Assembly (NCBI RefSeq): GCF_010093305.1
Contig: NZ_PDWS01000017.1
Location: 33,315 to 97,314, forward strand
DNA from: Pseudoxanthomonas sacheonensis
Lineage (GTDB): Bacteria; Pseudomonadota; Gammaproteobacteria; Xanthomonadales; Xanthomonadaceae
Direction of reading: 5' to 3'
DNA length: 64,000 bases
Shown: positions 17,997-26,947 of the stretch, piece after piece
Layout of the letters: the number at the start of each line of letters is the position of its first letter
How positions within the stretch are numbered: position 1 is the stretch's first letter
The notes under the pieces: generated by a model
The model's database searches: none
The model's input: only the letters and a program-made list of their open reading frames with translations
Told to the model about the DNA's origin: nothing
Program-made: the position numbers and the translations under genes

Positions 17997-18686
17997 CTAC
18001 AACTTCAAAGGCAGCGCAATGATCTCCTCGGTGGTCATCACGTCGCCGAACGTGTCCGCGATCCCCATCAACGCGCCACGATGCAGATCCCCGTGCTCGA
18101 TCGCGCCAATACCTGGCGCGTCTATATTACGGGTGGCGCTGGCATCCGAGGACACGATCACCTCATAGCCCAAAGGCGCTGCGTCACGCGCCGCGCCAGC
18201 CACGCAGGCATGCGTCATCAAGCCGGAAACGATGAGCGTCTTGATCCCGGCTGCCCTCAACTGCGCGTCCAGATCGGTACTGGGGAACACGCTGACCGTA
18301 TTCTTCCGCACTACTTTCTGGCCAGGCTGCGGCTGCAGCTCGGGATGGAACTTGACGGATTCACTGCCCTCGGCGAATAGCGGCGCGCCTGCCGGAAGGA
18401 CATGCTGGACGTGAAAGACGGGGATTTTATTCCTGTCGGCAAAAGCCACCAGGCGCTTGGCATTCCTCAGAGCCTCCATACCATCAGGAATCGGCATTTT
18501 CCCGGTGAAGTATTCGTTCTGGAAATCAATCACGACCAACGCTGTCGAGTTCGGATTCAGCTCATTCGCGCGCGTGGCACCCGCCATCGTGCGGATCGTC
18601 GGACCATACTGTCCGGCTTGGGCCTGGCATGCGCTGAGCACACCCACCGCCGCTAGTATCAGTCCCTTGCTGTTGAATAGATTCAT
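17997..18686 (-). CDS. Isochorismatase-family cysteine hydrolase, exported
   Basis: A 229-residue protein whose catalytic triad is recognisable: Asp54 in LVVIDFQNEYF, the Lys in VVRKNTVSVF and the Cys in SGLMTHACVAGA. The N-terminus MNLFNSKGLILAAVGVLSAC is a signal peptide, with an LSAC lipobox (Cys20), so it is probably a lipoprotein. Family members hydrolyse vinyl ethers, N-carbamoyl compounds or nicotinamide; export is uncommon. The start at 18686 gives the signal peptide. Confidence 0.85.
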   Translation of the reverse strand: MNLFNSKGLILAAVGVLSACQAQAGQYGPTIRTMAGATRANELNPNSTALVVIDFQNEYFTGKMPIPDGMEALRNAKRLVAFADRNKIPVFHVQHVLPAGAPLFAEGSESVKFHPELQPQPGQKVVRKNTVSVFPSTDLDAQLRAAGIKTLIVSGLMTHACVAGAARDAAPLGYEVIVSSDASATRNIDAPGIGAIEHGDLHRGALMGIADTFGDVMTTEEIIALPLKL

Positions 18687-19011
18687 TGATGTTTCCCTAG
18701 GCTGTTCCAGCCGTTGCTCAAAACGAGAGCGCACGATACCGGCGCAGCGTCCCAGGATTAATGACCGCCGCGAAACAATATTTGTGCGTAAAACGTACAG
18801 ATGGCCAACACCGATGGCAGTCGGCCCCGCGGCCGCTCCGTCAGGAGCAGGTCGGGCCACACCCGTACCTGGTACGGGCGCAGTGTCGGCCTCGCCTCGT
18901 GTTGAACCCTAGCCGAACAACATGGTTCGACAGGCTCACCAAGAGCGGGATAAGTCGGCAAGGTCACCACGGGCGGAACCCAATGCGTACACGCTTGTCC
19001 GGAGATTTCTT
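18687..19011. other. Intergenic region without clear gene
   Basis: This 325-bp gap holds no convincing ORF. A short palindrome (CCCGTACC TGGTACGGG, near 18866) and general AT-poor sequence are all I see; no promoter could be assigned. Confidence 0.5.
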
Positions 19012-19686
19012 CTAATCCTGCGAACGCTTGGTCGGCGTCTTCGCCTCGGCACCGAAATCGGAGATGCGCCATAGGTACTGGCTGGCGTAGGTACGGTACG
19101 GACCCCAGCGTTCGCCGCGCGCCAGCAGTTCCTTCGGCGTCGGCATCGTTTCCAGTTTGTCCACGCGCTGGGCGCCCTTGCGGATGCCCAGATCGTCCAC
19201 CGGCAGCACGTCGGGACGGCCCAGGCGGAACATCAGCATCATTTCCACGGTCCAGCGGCCAATCCCCCGCACCGGCACCAGGGCGGCGACGATATCGTCC
19301 TGATGCATCGTGGACATCTGCCGCAGAGTGGGGATTTCCCCATTGGCTTCGCGGGCCGCCAGATCGCGTAAAGCCAGGCTCTTGTTGCCGGAGACGCCGC
19401 ACGCGCGCAAGGCGGCGTCATCGATGCGTCCCAGCGTGTCGAAATGCAGGCGGGTGCTGCCGATGGCCGCTTCCACGCGGCCCACGATGGTCGATGCCGC
19501 CTTGCCGCTGAGCTGCTGGTACAGGATCGCGCGGGCCAAGGCATCCACCGGGTCGAACGGCTTGCGCCAGCCCGGTTGCGGCTCCAGGTAGCCGATGCGC
19601 TTCATCCACGCGCCCAGCTTGCGGTCGCGCTTGCTCAGATGATCGAAGGCTTCCTCGGTATCGAAACCGCGGGCGTGGCGGGGCAT
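19012..19686 (-). CDS. DNA-3-methyladenine glycosylase, AlkA-like
   Basis: A 224-residue HhH-GPD glycosylase for removal of alkylated purines. The helix-hairpin-helix is LVPVRGIGRWTVEMML, and the catalytic Asp lies in VLPVDDLGIRKG. Conserved ILYQQLSGKAAS begins the domain. It lacks the N-terminal AlkA beta-domain, as in the short AlkA/Mag1-like proteins. I chose the start MPRHARGFDTEEAFDHL at 19686. It is separated from the upstream DUF423 gene by only 11 bases and is probably co-transcribed. Confidence 0.9.
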   Translation of the reverse strand: MPRHARGFDTEEAFDHLSKRDRKLGAWMKRIGYLEPQPGWRKPFDPVDALARAILYQQLSGKAASTIVGRVEAAIGSTRLHFDTLGRIDDAALRACGVSGNKSLALRDLAAREANGEIPTLRQMSTMHQDDIVAALVPVRGIGRWTVEMMLMFRLGRPDVLPVDDLGIRKGAQRVDKLETMPTPKELLARGERWGPYRTYASQYLWRISDFGAEAKTPTKRSQD

Positions 19687-19697
19687 GCGGGCGGGAC

Positions 19698-20066
19698 TCA
19701 GCGGCGGACCGCGTCCAGCGCCCACAGCAGCCAGCCCAGCATCAGCCCTATGCCTCCCACCGGCGCCAGCTTGGCACCGATTTGCGCCAGCGCCGCCAAG
19801 GCCAGGCTGCCGGAAAACAGCAGCGTGCCTATCAGCAACAGATAGAGGCCCATGCGTCCCAACGACCGGGAGGTGCCGGCGGCAAGCGCGGCAAGCGCGA
19901 TACCGTGGCCGAATGCGTACAACGCGGCGGTCTGCAGATTGGATTGCGCGTGCGCATCGGCCACCCCATGGGCGGCATAGGCGCCCAGCGCGACGGCGGA
20001 CGCCGCGAACAGGGCGCCGGAAAAAGCGAGCAAGGAGGGTTTGCGTTGGCGACGGTCGTAATGCAA
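19698..20066 (-). CDS. DUF423 membrane protein
   Basis: A ~122-residue protein with four hydrophobic segments. It carries the DUF423 signature near the N-terminus (SGALFAASAVALGAYAAHG), then LYAFGHGIALAALA and GGIGLMLGWLLWAL. The function of the family is unknown. No ATG precedes the conserved part; a TTG at 20066 is a guess, and TTG codons at 20069 or at the SLLAF position are alternatives. Probably in an operon with the glycosylase gene. Confidence 0.8.
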   Translation of the reverse strand: MHYDRRQRKPSLLAFSGALFAASAVALGAYAAHGVADAHAQSNLQTAALYAFGHGIALAALAAGTSRSLGRMGLYLLLIGTLLFSGSLALAALAQIGAKLAPVGGIGLMLGWLLWALDAVRR

Positions 20067-20128
20067 CAAAGCAGCGGCCTCTTCAGGAAGCGGCGTCCTG
20101 GCCGATACGGCGGATACTCCGAAATGCA

Positions 20129-20184
20129 ACGCGCCGCAAAAGCGGCGCGTCACCCCCAAACCGCGCGCGGACCCCGGTCCGCGC
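20129..20184 (-). terminator. Two hairpins downstream of the SRPBCC gene
   Basis: A 9-bp stem (ACGCGCCGC / GCGGCGCGT, tetraloop) at 20129-20150 and a palindrome GCGCGGACCCCGGTCCGCGC at 20165-20184 lie after the end of the minus-strand gene. Neither has a T-run; a transcription-ending role is plausible only. Confidence 0.4.
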
Positions 20185-20254
20185 CGCGTTCATTGCTCTA
20201 TCGCCTGATGTTGCCTGGCGCGCTCTACCGGTGTGTTCCTACCAGCATGCGCTC

Positions 20255-21412
20255 TTACTTGATCGCCCAATACACGTCGAACGCGCCATCGGCGGTGAAC
20301 GCCTGATCCACGCCGCCCTTCCAGGATTCGTAAGGACGGTCTGCGACTTCGTAGCCATTGGTCATCGCCCAGGCGCGCAGCGAATTACGCACGGCGTCCA
20401 GTTCGGCCATGTAGCCCGTGTAATTGGCCGTAGCGGCCCTGTGCGCTTCGACATGCACGTATTCGACCGGCGTACCGGAAACCGAAACCTTCAACGGACC
20501 GGCCGAAGCGGCGGTAGCCGGCAGGGCGACCGGCGGCTCCTTGGCCTTGTCGCCGTTGGCCGGCTTCGGCGCCGCGCCGCTGCGCTTGCGTACCGGCTGG
20601 GCTACGTCGAAAGCGTACTTCTCGGTACCGAAATCGGTGGTGACGATGCGCACCGGACCGGCGGCCTCCAGGCCGTTGGATTCCATCACGCGCTTGATCC
20701 ACTCCTGGTTGGCCTTGATCGACGCCTTGATGACTTCGTTGTTGCGGTCGATGTTGCCGGCCTTGACCACCAGCAGGTCTTCGGCGGGAAGCTCGACCAC
20801 CTTGAGGCCAGTCAGCTTGGAGCCTTCGATGCGGTAGTCGAAATTGGGCACGGTGGCCAGCATGTTGGTCAGCTTGGACAAGCTGGCCTTGACCGAATCG
20901 CCTACGTGGCGGCTGACGTACATGCCGTTGAAACGGCCGAGCAGGTTCCAGCCGTAGTTGACGTCGTAAGTCTGGGTGACCTTCACGTTGCGGCCGTTCT
21001 TGCCGGCCGGCTCAAGAGTGAAGACGGTCTTCTTGTCGCCGCCGGGAGTGCGGTCTTCGATGGCGTAACCCACTTTGCCGCCGCCGGTGCCGGCCGGAGC
21101 CTCGCTCTCGGTGATTTCCCAATGGCCTTTGCCCCAGCGCTTGTCGGCCGAGTTGAAATCGACGCGCGCGCCGACGCCGGTGTGGCCTTCGCCGCCGCCG
21201 CTGTAGGTGAGCTCGGAAACCTTGCTGGGCATCAGCAGGTTCCAGTCCTTCAAGCGGCGGACGTTGTTGATGGTGTCGAACACGATGGTCATGCGTCGAT
21301 TGGTCTCAGTGCTTTCCTCCAAGTGACGCTTGGAAGGCAGCACCAGGCCGACCACCAGGAACAGCGCAAGGACAAGCGCCAGTGCAATCAGGAACTCGAG
21401 CAAACGGGTCAT
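20255..21412 (-). CDS. SRPBCC/polyketide cyclase-like membrane-anchored protein
   Basis: A 385-residue protein with one N-terminal transmembrane helix (MTRLLEFLIALALVLALFLV). A START/SRPBCC-like domain (about residues 38-190) follows, then a C-terminal region like a GyrI/Bvg-type effector-binding fold. The C-terminal region contains a Pro/Ala-rich insertion (about residues 285-310) and ends QAFTADGAFDVYWAIK. The hydrophobic-pocket domain suggests lipid or small-ligand binding. I know no specific function for this combination. Confidence 0.7.
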   Translation of the reverse strand: MTRLLEFLIALALVLALFLVVGLVLPSKRHLEESTETNRRMTIVFDTINNVRRLKDWNLLMPSKVSELTYSGGGEGHTGVGARVDFNSADKRWGKGHWEITESEAPAGTGGGKVGYAIEDRTPGGDKKTVFTLEPAGKNGRNVKVTQTYDVNYGWNLLGRFNGMYVSRHVGDSVKASLSKLTNMLATVPNFDYRIEGSKLTGLKVVELPAEDLLVVKAGNIDRNNEVIKASIKANQEWIKRVMESNGLEAAGPVRIVTTDFGTEKYAFDVAQPVRKRSGAAPKPANGDKAKEPPVALPATAASAGPLKVSVSGTPVEYVHVEAHRAATANYTGYMAELDAVRNSLRAWAMTNGYEVADRPYESWKGGVDQAFTADGAFDVYWAIK

Positions 21413-21613
21413 TCAGCAGTCTCCGAGGGCCGATCCCTTGGCCGGTGAAATAGGTGCAGGGCGCATCCTAGCAGGCTTGGCGGATTCGGTCAGCCTGTCG
21501 GTGCGTCGGCGGGCGCTGCCGCGTTGCGGCGCAATGGAGTTTTCGCCCGCGGCAGGAAGCGGCTGAAACCGCAGGATCGGGGCCACTCTACCCCGCCCGG
21601 CCCGCTTTCCCGT

Positions 21614-22255
21614 TCAGACCAGCTGAAGTTCGAACGCCTTGAGCACGGCCCGGGTGCGATCGCGCACGCCCAGTTTGGACAGGATATTGGAGACGTGGTT
21701 CTTGATGGTGCCCTCGGCCACGCCCAGGGAATTGGCGATCTCCTTGTTGGAGAAGCCGCTGGCCATCAGGCGCAGGATTTCGGTTTCCCGGTCGGTCAGC
21801 GGATCGGGGCGATCCAGGCTGACGAACTCGTTGCGCATATGCTCCAGGCCGGACAGCAGACGCTGGGTCACCGCCGGCTGCACCAGCGAACCGCCCGAAG
21901 CCACGGTGCGGATCGCGCCCACCAGCTGCTCCAGCGAGACGTCCTTCAGCAGATAGCCCTTGGCCCCCGCCTTCAGCCCCGCCAGCACCAGCTGGTCGTC
22001 GTCGAAAGTGGTGAGGATGATCGCCGGCGGCAGCTGGTGCGCGGCGGCCAGCGCCTGCAAGGCCTCAAGCCCGGACATCACCGGCATGCGCATGTCCATC
22101 AGCACCACGTCCGGCTTGACCTGGGGGATCAATTCCACGGCCTGACGGCCGTCGGCGGCTTCGGCCACTACTTCGATGCCGTCGTCCAGCCCCAACAGGG
22201 AGCGGATGCCTTCCCTCACCAGCGTTTGGTCGTCGACCAGGCAGACACGGATCAT
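21614..22255 (-). CDS. NarL/LuxR-family response regulator
   Basis: A 213-residue two-component regulator. The receiver has Asp8/Asp9, phospho-acceptor Asp54 in VVLMDMRMP, Thr in LTTFDDD and Lys in KGYLLKDVS. The C-terminal LuxR HTH is LTDRETEILRLMASGFSNKE with GTIKNHVSNILSKLGV. Its start overlaps the kinase gene stop by four bases (ATGA), so the pair is translationally coupled. Confidence 0.93.
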   Translation of the reverse strand: MIRVCLVDDQTLVREGIRSLLGLDDGIEVVAEAADGRQAVELIPQVKPDVVLMDMRMPVMSGLEALQALAAAHQLPPAIILTTFDDDQLVLAGLKAGAKGYLLKDVSLEQLVGAIRTVASGGSLVQPAVTQRLLSGLEHMRNEFVSLDRPDPLTDRETEILRLMASGFSNKEIANSLGVAEGTIKNHVSNILSKLGVRDRTRAVLKAFELQLV

Positions 22256-23481
22256 GCGGTACCTCCGGTAAGGGGCTCTGGACGAAGTTCCAGGGCAAGG
22301 GGTTCTGTCGTCTCGACGGGAAGCCGCAGGCACAGGCGGAAACCGCCGCCCGCGCGGGATTCGATGGTCATGCTGCCGCCATGCTGGCGCAGGCGTTCGC
22401 GCATGCCGCGCAGGCCATTGCCGGCGATCACTACGTCCGCGCCCTGCCCGTCGTCGTGGGCGTCGATCACGATCTGGCCGCCGTCGCGCCGGCAATGGAT
22501 CCAGAGATTGCCCGCGCCGGCATGGCGTACGGCATTGGTGATGATCTCCTGGGTGCAGCGCAACAGCACATGCGCCCGTTCGGCATCGTCCAGGGTCAGC
22601 GGCTCCTCGATATTCATGTGGATCGTCAACGCCGGCACCCGCTCGGTCAGCAGCAGCAGCGCGCCTCCCAGATCGATGGCGTCGCCCTCGCGCAACTGGC
22701 TGACCACCTCGCGCACGTCGGTCAGCAGCAGCTTGGCCAGGGTGTGGGCCTGTTTGACGTGCTCCAGTGCACGGCCTTCGGTCATATGGCCGGCGACTTC
22801 CAGATTCAGGCTGAGTGCGGTCAGGTGATGGCCCAGCAAGTCGTGCAATTCGCGGGAAATGCGGGTGCGTTCGTTCACCCGGGCGCTTTCGGCCAGCAGC
22901 ATGCGGGTGGCGCGCAGCTCCGCGTTGAGCCTGCGCTGCTCGTCCCGCGCCTGCGCCTGCTGGCGCGCCACATAGGCGGTAACCAGCACGAAGGCGGAGA
23001 ATCCGACGTAGAAAGTCGACTGGAACAGGGCTTCCCAGAAGCTGAAATCGTCGCGGGCCATGAACGAGGGCACCAGCGGGATATGGGCCAGCAGCAGCCA
23101 CGCCACCGCCGCCCGCAGGCTGAGGATCCAGGGCAGCACCCCGGCCATGACCAACAGCAGCATCGCGCTCAGCCCGGTCTGGGTGAAATAGCCCACCGCC
23201 ACCGCCGCGGTCGTCAGCACCATCAGCAGGACGAAATTGCCGCGGGTCGAGGCCAGCGTGTCCCGGGAACCCAGCGAACGGGTGGCCAGCCAGTAGCAGA
23301 GCCCGAAAGCCAGATAGGAAACCACGGTCATGGGCACGTTGATGCCCGACCCCGTGGTCTCGTCCACGCCTCGCGAAGGCGGCAGGAACCAAACGTTCAG
23401 GATGATCGGGATACCCACCAGCGCCCACGTGTACAGGCCGGCTGCACGCAGGAGACGGGTGTGGCTGAGTCGATTCAACAT
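22252..23481 (-). CDS. DesK-type sensor histidine kinase
   Basis: A 409-residue membrane kinase with five to six hydrophobic segments in the first ~185 residues. A HisKA_3 dimerisation domain follows, with the phospho-acceptor His213 in SRELHDLLGHHL. The HATPase_c domain has the N-box QEIITNAVRHAGA and G1 motif DDGQGADVV. No periplasmic sensor domain of size is visible, so it may sense membrane state. Partner of the downstream response regulator. Confidence 0.92.
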   Translation of the reverse strand: MLNRLSHTRLLRAAGLYTWALVGIPIILNVWFLPPSRGVDETTGSGINVPMTVVSYLAFGLCYWLATRSLGSRDTLASTRGNFVLLMVLTTAAVAVGYFTQTGLSAMLLLVMAGVLPWILSLRAAVAWLLLAHIPLVPSFMARDDFSFWEALFQSTFYVGFSAFVLVTAYVARQQAQARDEQRRLNAELRATRMLLAESARVNERTRISRELHDLLGHHLTALSLNLEVAGHMTEGRALEHVKQAHTLAKLLLTDVREVVSQLREGDAIDLGGALLLLTERVPALTIHMNIEEPLTLDDAERAHVLLRCTQEIITNAVRHAGAGNLWIHCRRDGGQIVIDAHDDGQGADVVIAGNGLRGMRERLRQHGGSMTIESRAGGGFRLCLRLPVETTEPLALELRPEPLTGGTA

Positions 23482-23627
23482 CCATCCATCTTAGGCCGAT
23501 TGCCCGGCGCCCACCCTGACCGAAAGTCATGCATGGGATTCCACGGTCGCCCCGCGCCATGCCGCGCATGCGATAATCCGGGCCGGTGGCTCGCGGCCAC
23601 CCGTACCATCTCCCCGGAGCGAGTTGA

Positions 23628-24221
23628 ATGTCGATTGTCATCCGCGACGTGCGCGAGCACGAGCTGGATTCCGTCCTAGCCCTGAACAACAACGCCGGAC
23701 TGGCGATCCTGCCGCTGGATTCGGTCAGGCTGCACCGTTTCTACGAACAGGCCGAGTATTTCCGCGTCGCCGAGCGCGACGGCAACCTGGCCGGCTTTCT
23801 GGTCGGTTTCGGAGCCGATTCGGACCACGACAGCAGCAACTTCGCCTGGTTCCGCGAGCGCTACCCGAAATTCTTCTACATCGACCGCATCGTGGTGGCC
23901 AGCCGGCGGCGTGGCGGCGGCGTGGGTCGCGCCTTCTACGCCGATGTGCAAAGTTACGCCGAACTGAGGTATCCGCAGCTGGCCTGCGAGGTATTCCTGG
24001 ACCATGGCGCCGACCCGGCGCTGCTGTTCCATGGCAGCTTCGGCTTCAAGGAGGTAGGCCAGAACCAGATGCCCGATGCCGGCGTACGCGCCAGCATGCT
24101 GATGAAGGAACTGTGCAGCTACCCCTGGGTGCGCGAGACCTATGGCGACGCCCTGCCCGACCTGCCCTGGGCGCGCAGCCGCTCGATCGCCGCTGCGGCC
24201 GAAAGGTCCACCGGAACATGA
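23628..24221 (+). CDS. GNAT-family N-acetyltransferase
   Basis: A 197-residue protein. The N-terminus MSIVIRDVREHELDSVLALN is typical of GNAT proteins, with the acetyl-CoA-binding motif IDRIVVASRRRGGGVGRAFY and the C-terminal DHGADPALLFHGSFGFKEV. The substrate is unknown. It ends 11 bases before minC and may be co-transcribed with it, although a minC promoter in between is not excluded. Confidence 0.88.
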   Translation: MSIVIRDVREHELDSVLALNNNAGLAILPLDSVRLHRFYEQAEYFRVAERDGNLAGFLVGFGADSDHDSSNFAWFRERYPKFFYIDRIVVASRRRGGGVGRAFYADVQSYAELRYPQLACEVFLDHGADPALLFHGSFGFKEVGQNQMPDAGVRASMLMKELCSYPWVRETYGDALPDLPWARSRSIAAAAERSTGT

Positions 24222-24231
24222 GCCTGACTTC

Positions 24232-25026
24232 ATGAGCGCGACCTCAGCGAACCTGGACTACGAGCAGGCCGGCGAACTCAAGATCGGCCAGGTAGGCATC
24301 GCCAATCTGCGCGTGCGCACGCTGGACGTGGCCCAGCTGTCGCGCGAAATGCGCGAACGCGTCGATCGTGCGCCCAAGCTGTTCGGCCGCGCCCCGGTCA
24401 TCGTCGATTTCGGCGGGCTGGCGCAGATGCCCGACGCCGCCACCGCCCGGGCGTTGCTGGAAGGATTGCGCGGGGCGGGCGTGCTGCCGGTCGGCCTTTC
24501 CTACGGCACGCGCGAAACCGAACAGCTGGCAGAACAGCTGGGATTGCCGCTGCTGGCCAAGTTCCGTGCGCAATACGAACCTGTCGGCGCCGCCGCGCCC
24601 GCCGCAGCACCACCTGCACGCCGGGAAAGCGCCCCGGCCGAAACCGCCCCGGCAAAGGCCGCCAAAGCCCCCGCCGCTGCCGCCAGCCCCGGGCTGGTGC
24701 AGAAAACGCCCGTGCGTTCCGGCCAGCAGCTGTACGCAGAGAACCGCGACCTCACCGTGCTCAGCACGGTCGGCGCCGGCGCCGAAGTCATCGCCGACGG
24801 TTCCATCCACATCTACGGCACCTTGCGCGGCCGCGCGCTGGCCGGCGCGCAGGGCAACACCGACGCGCGCATCTTCTGCCGCGAGTTCCATGCCGAACTG
24901 GTGGCCATCGCCGGCCACTACAAAGTACTGGAAGACGTGCCCAAGGAACTGCGCGGGAAGGCAGTGCAGGTCTGGCTGGAAAAAGGCCCGGACAAGCAGG
25001 ACCAGCTCATGATTGCCGCTCAGTGA
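24232..25026 (+). CDS. minC: Septum-site inhibitor MinC
   Basis: A 264-residue MinC. The N-terminal FtsZ-inhibiting domain includes VRTLDVAQLSREMRERVDRA and VIVDFGGLAQMPD. An Ala/Pro-rich linker (about residues 125-160) follows, then the C-terminal beta-helix that binds MinD, with DLTVLSTVGAGAEVIADGSI and HIYGTLRGRALAGAQG. The linker is longer than in E. coli. It is the first gene of the minCDE cluster, which places the division septum at mid-cell. Confidence 0.93.
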   Translation: MSATSANLDYEQAGELKIGQVGIANLRVRTLDVAQLSREMRERVDRAPKLFGRAPVIVDFGGLAQMPDAATARALLEGLRGAGVLPVGLSYGTRETEQLAEQLGLPLLAKFRAQYEPVGAAAPAAAPPARRESAPAETAPAKAAKAPAAAASPGLVQKTPVRSGQQLYAENRDLTVLSTVGAGAEVIADGSIHIYGTLRGRALAGAQGNTDARIFCREFHAELVAIAGHYKVLEDVPKELRGKAVQVWLEKGPDKQDQLMIAAQ

Positions 25027-25093
25027 TATCGCCCTGCGCGCAGACGCAGACGATCCTCCGAAGAAAGCATTCCCCCGAACGTAATAAAAAAAA

Positions 25094-25111
25094 GCAGGAG
25101 ATACACCATTG
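25094..25111 (+). promoter_or_regulatory. RBS with TTG start of minD
   Basis: GCAGGAG (25094-25100) sits eight bases before a TTG at 25109. No ATG or GTG fits the conserved N-terminus [13 protein letters not shown], so minD starts with TTG. A run of eight A residues precedes the RBS. Confidence 0.75.
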
Positions 25112-25918
25112 GCTGAGATTATCGTTGTCACTTCCGGCAAGGGCGGCGTGGGCAAGACCACCACCAGCGCCAGCATCGCCTGCGGTCTGGCCCGTCGCGG
25201 CAAAAAGGTCGCCGTCATCGACTTCGACGTCGGCCTGCGCAACCTGGACCTGATCATGGGCTGCGAGCGCCGGGTGGTGTACGACTTCGTCAACGTCACC
25301 CAGGGCGAGGCCACGCTGAAGCAGGCGCTGATCAAGGACAAACGTTTCGACACGCTGTTCATCCTGGCCGCTTCGCAGACCCGCGACAAAGACGCGCTGA
25401 CCAAGGAAGGCGTGGAAAAGGTGCTGAAGGACCTGGATGCCGACGGCTTCGACTACATCGTCTGCGACTCGCCGGCCGGCATCGAGAAAGGCGCCTACCT
25501 GGCCATGTATTTCGCCGATACGGCGGTGGTGGTGGTGAACCCGGAAGTCTCCAGCGTGCGCGACTCCGACCGCATCCTGGGCCTGCTGGACTCCAAGACC
25601 CGCAGGGCCGAGAACGGCGAGACGCTGAAGCCGCACCTGCTGCTCACCCGCTACAGCCCCGCCCGCGTGGAAGGCGGCGAGATGCTGAGCATCAAGGATG
25701 TGGAAGAAGTGCTGGGCCTGAAGACGCTGGGCGTGATCCCCGAATCGGGCGATGTGCTCAACGCGTCCAACAAAGGCGAACCGGTCATCCTGGAGCTGGA
25801 ATCCACCGCCGGCCAGGCCTACGACGATGCCGTGGGCAGGCTGCTGGGCGAAGAACGTCCGCTGCGCTTCACCACCGTGGAGAAAAAGGGTTTCTTCAAT
25901 AAGCTGTTCGGAGGTTGA
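25109..25918 (+). CDS. minD: Septum-site ATPase MinD
   Basis: A 269-residue ParA-type ATPase with a deviant Walker [12 protein letters not shown], switch I and Walker-B-like [18 protein letters not shown], and [12 protein letters not shown]. The C-terminus (FFNKLFGG) is the amphipathic membrane-targeting helix. MinD recruits MinC and oscillates together with MinE. The gap of 82 bp to minC and tight spacing to minE indicate one operon. Confidence 0.96.
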   Translation: MAEIIVVTSGKGGVGKTTTSASIACGLARRGKKVAVIDFDVGLRNLDLIMGCERRVVYDFVNVTQGEATLKQALIKDKRFDTLFILAASQTRDKDALTKEGVEKVLKDLDADGFDYIVCDSPAGIEKGAYLAMYFADTAVVVVNPEVSSVRDSDRILGLLDSKTRRAENGETLKPHLLLTRYSPARVEGGEMLSIKDVEEVLGLKTLGVIPESGDVLNASNKGEPVILELESTAGQAYDDAVGRLLGEERPLRFTTVEKKGFFNKLFGG

Positions 25919-25920
25919 GC

Positions 25921-26175
25921 ATGGGACTGTTCGATTTCCTCAAGCCGAAGAAAGAAACCGCCTCGATCGCCAGGGACCGCCTGCGCATCATCGTGGCGCA
26001 GGAACGCACCACCCGCGGCGGGCCGGACTATCTGCCGATGCTGCAGCGCGAGCTGCTGGAAGTGATCAAGAAATACGTCAACGTCGATGCCGATGCGGTC
26101 AACGTGAAGTTGATCAAGGAAGGCGAGCACGACGTGCTGGACATCTCGGTGTCGCTGCAGGAAGGCGGCGCCTGA
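25921..26175 (+). CDS. minE: Topological specificity factor MinE
   Basis: An 84-residue Min[21 protein letters not shown] gives the N-terminal MinD-binding region with IIVAQERTT. The C-terminal topological domain follows with [16 protein letters not shown] and DISVSLQ. The ATG at 25921 is preferred over an upstream TTG because of the GGAGG site eight bases before it. It follows minD by two bases. Confidence 0.94.
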   Translation: MGLFDFLKPKKETASIARDRLRIIVAQERTTRGGPDYLPMLQRELLEVIKKYVNVDADAVNVKLIKEGEHDVLDISVSLQEGGA

Positions 26176-26181
26176 GTTCCC

Positions 26182-26264
26182 TGTAGGAGCGGGCTCCGCC
26201 CGCGACCGCTCTTGCTCGAAAGAATTGCGCCAAGAGCGGTCGCGGGCAGGGCCCGCTCCTACAG
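26182..26264. repeat. GTAGGAGCGGGC-type REP palindrome
   Basis: Two arms (GTAGGAGCGGGCTCCGCCCG and its near-perfect complement) surround a loop. The inner stem continues with CGACCGCTCTTG / CAAGAGCGGTCG. It follows minE. Confidence 0.9.
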
Positions 26265-26271
26265 CCATCCT

Positions 26272-26763
26272 ATGAGTTCCATTCTCGCCAGCGCCGCCCC
26301 TCTTCCCGACGTGTTGCGGGTCGCCGACCTGCCGCTCGAAGATCTCGCCGCGCTGCTCGCCCGTCACCAGCTGCGGTTGCATGCGGTCGAAGACGGCCTT
26401 CCCATTCCCGGCAGCTTCTGGGGCGACCCCGAGGCCGGCGTGATCGGCGGCACCGTGTACGCGCGGGGCGACACGCCGGTGCATTCGCTGCTGCACGAAG
26501 CCTGCCACCTGATCGTGCTGCCGCCCGAACGCCGCGCGCAGGTGCATACCGACGCCACCGACTCGGACATCGAGGAAGACGCCACTTGCTACTTGCAGAT
26601 CGTGCTTGCGGACGCCCTGCCCGGCGTGGGCCGCGACCGCCTGATGGCGGACATGGATGCATGGGGCTATTCGTTCCGGCTGGGCAGCACGCGCGCGTGG
26701 TTCGAGTGCGACGCGGAAGATGCACGCGCATGGCTGATGGAACGCAACCTGCTTCCAGCTTGA
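26272..26763 (+). CDS. Putative HExxH metal-binding protein
   Basis: A 163-residue soluble protein with a zincin-like LLHEACHLIV segment, i.e. HExxH, and an acidic cluster later (SDIEEDATCYLQIVL), whose Glu could be the third ligand. This pattern suggests a metallopeptidase-like fold, but I recognise no named family. It starts just after the REP that follows minE. Independent of the min operon. Confidence 0.65.
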   Translation: MSSILASAAPLPDVLRVADLPLEDLAALLARHQLRLHAVEDGLPIPGSFWGDPEAGVIGGTVYARGDTPVHSLLHEACHLIVLPPERRAQVHTDATDSDIEEDATCYLQIVLADALPGVGRDRLMADMDAWGYSFRLGSTRAWFECDAEDARAWLMERNLLPA

Positions 26764-26771
26764 ACGAAGCA

Positions 26772-26888
26772 TGTGGGAGCGGCGTCCCGCCGCGGGTTCT
26801 TCGCCGCTGCCGTAGGTCGGGGCTACGCCCCCGACGCGTGGATCCGGCATGGCCCGACCAGGAGCTCGCGGCGGAACGCCGCTCCCAC
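26772..26888. repeat. Composite of two nested REP families
   Basis: A GTGGGAGCGGCGTCCCGCCG-type element is split by a GTAGGTCGGGGCTACGCCCC-type unit (26812-26835) in its loop. The right outer arm is GCTCGCGGCGGAACGCCGCT, one base off perfect. This is a REP-in-REP arrangement. Confidence 0.8.
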
Positions 26889-26947
26889 CTCCCCTCTGCA
26901 TGCTCCATGCCAGGCCCGCACGGCTCATATCAGGCAAACTGACGAGC

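Noticed and set aside
18758..19402. Minus-strand open frame of 214 codons overlapping the glycosylase gene
   Set aside because: Overlaps the AlkA-like gene in another frame and shows no domain features.
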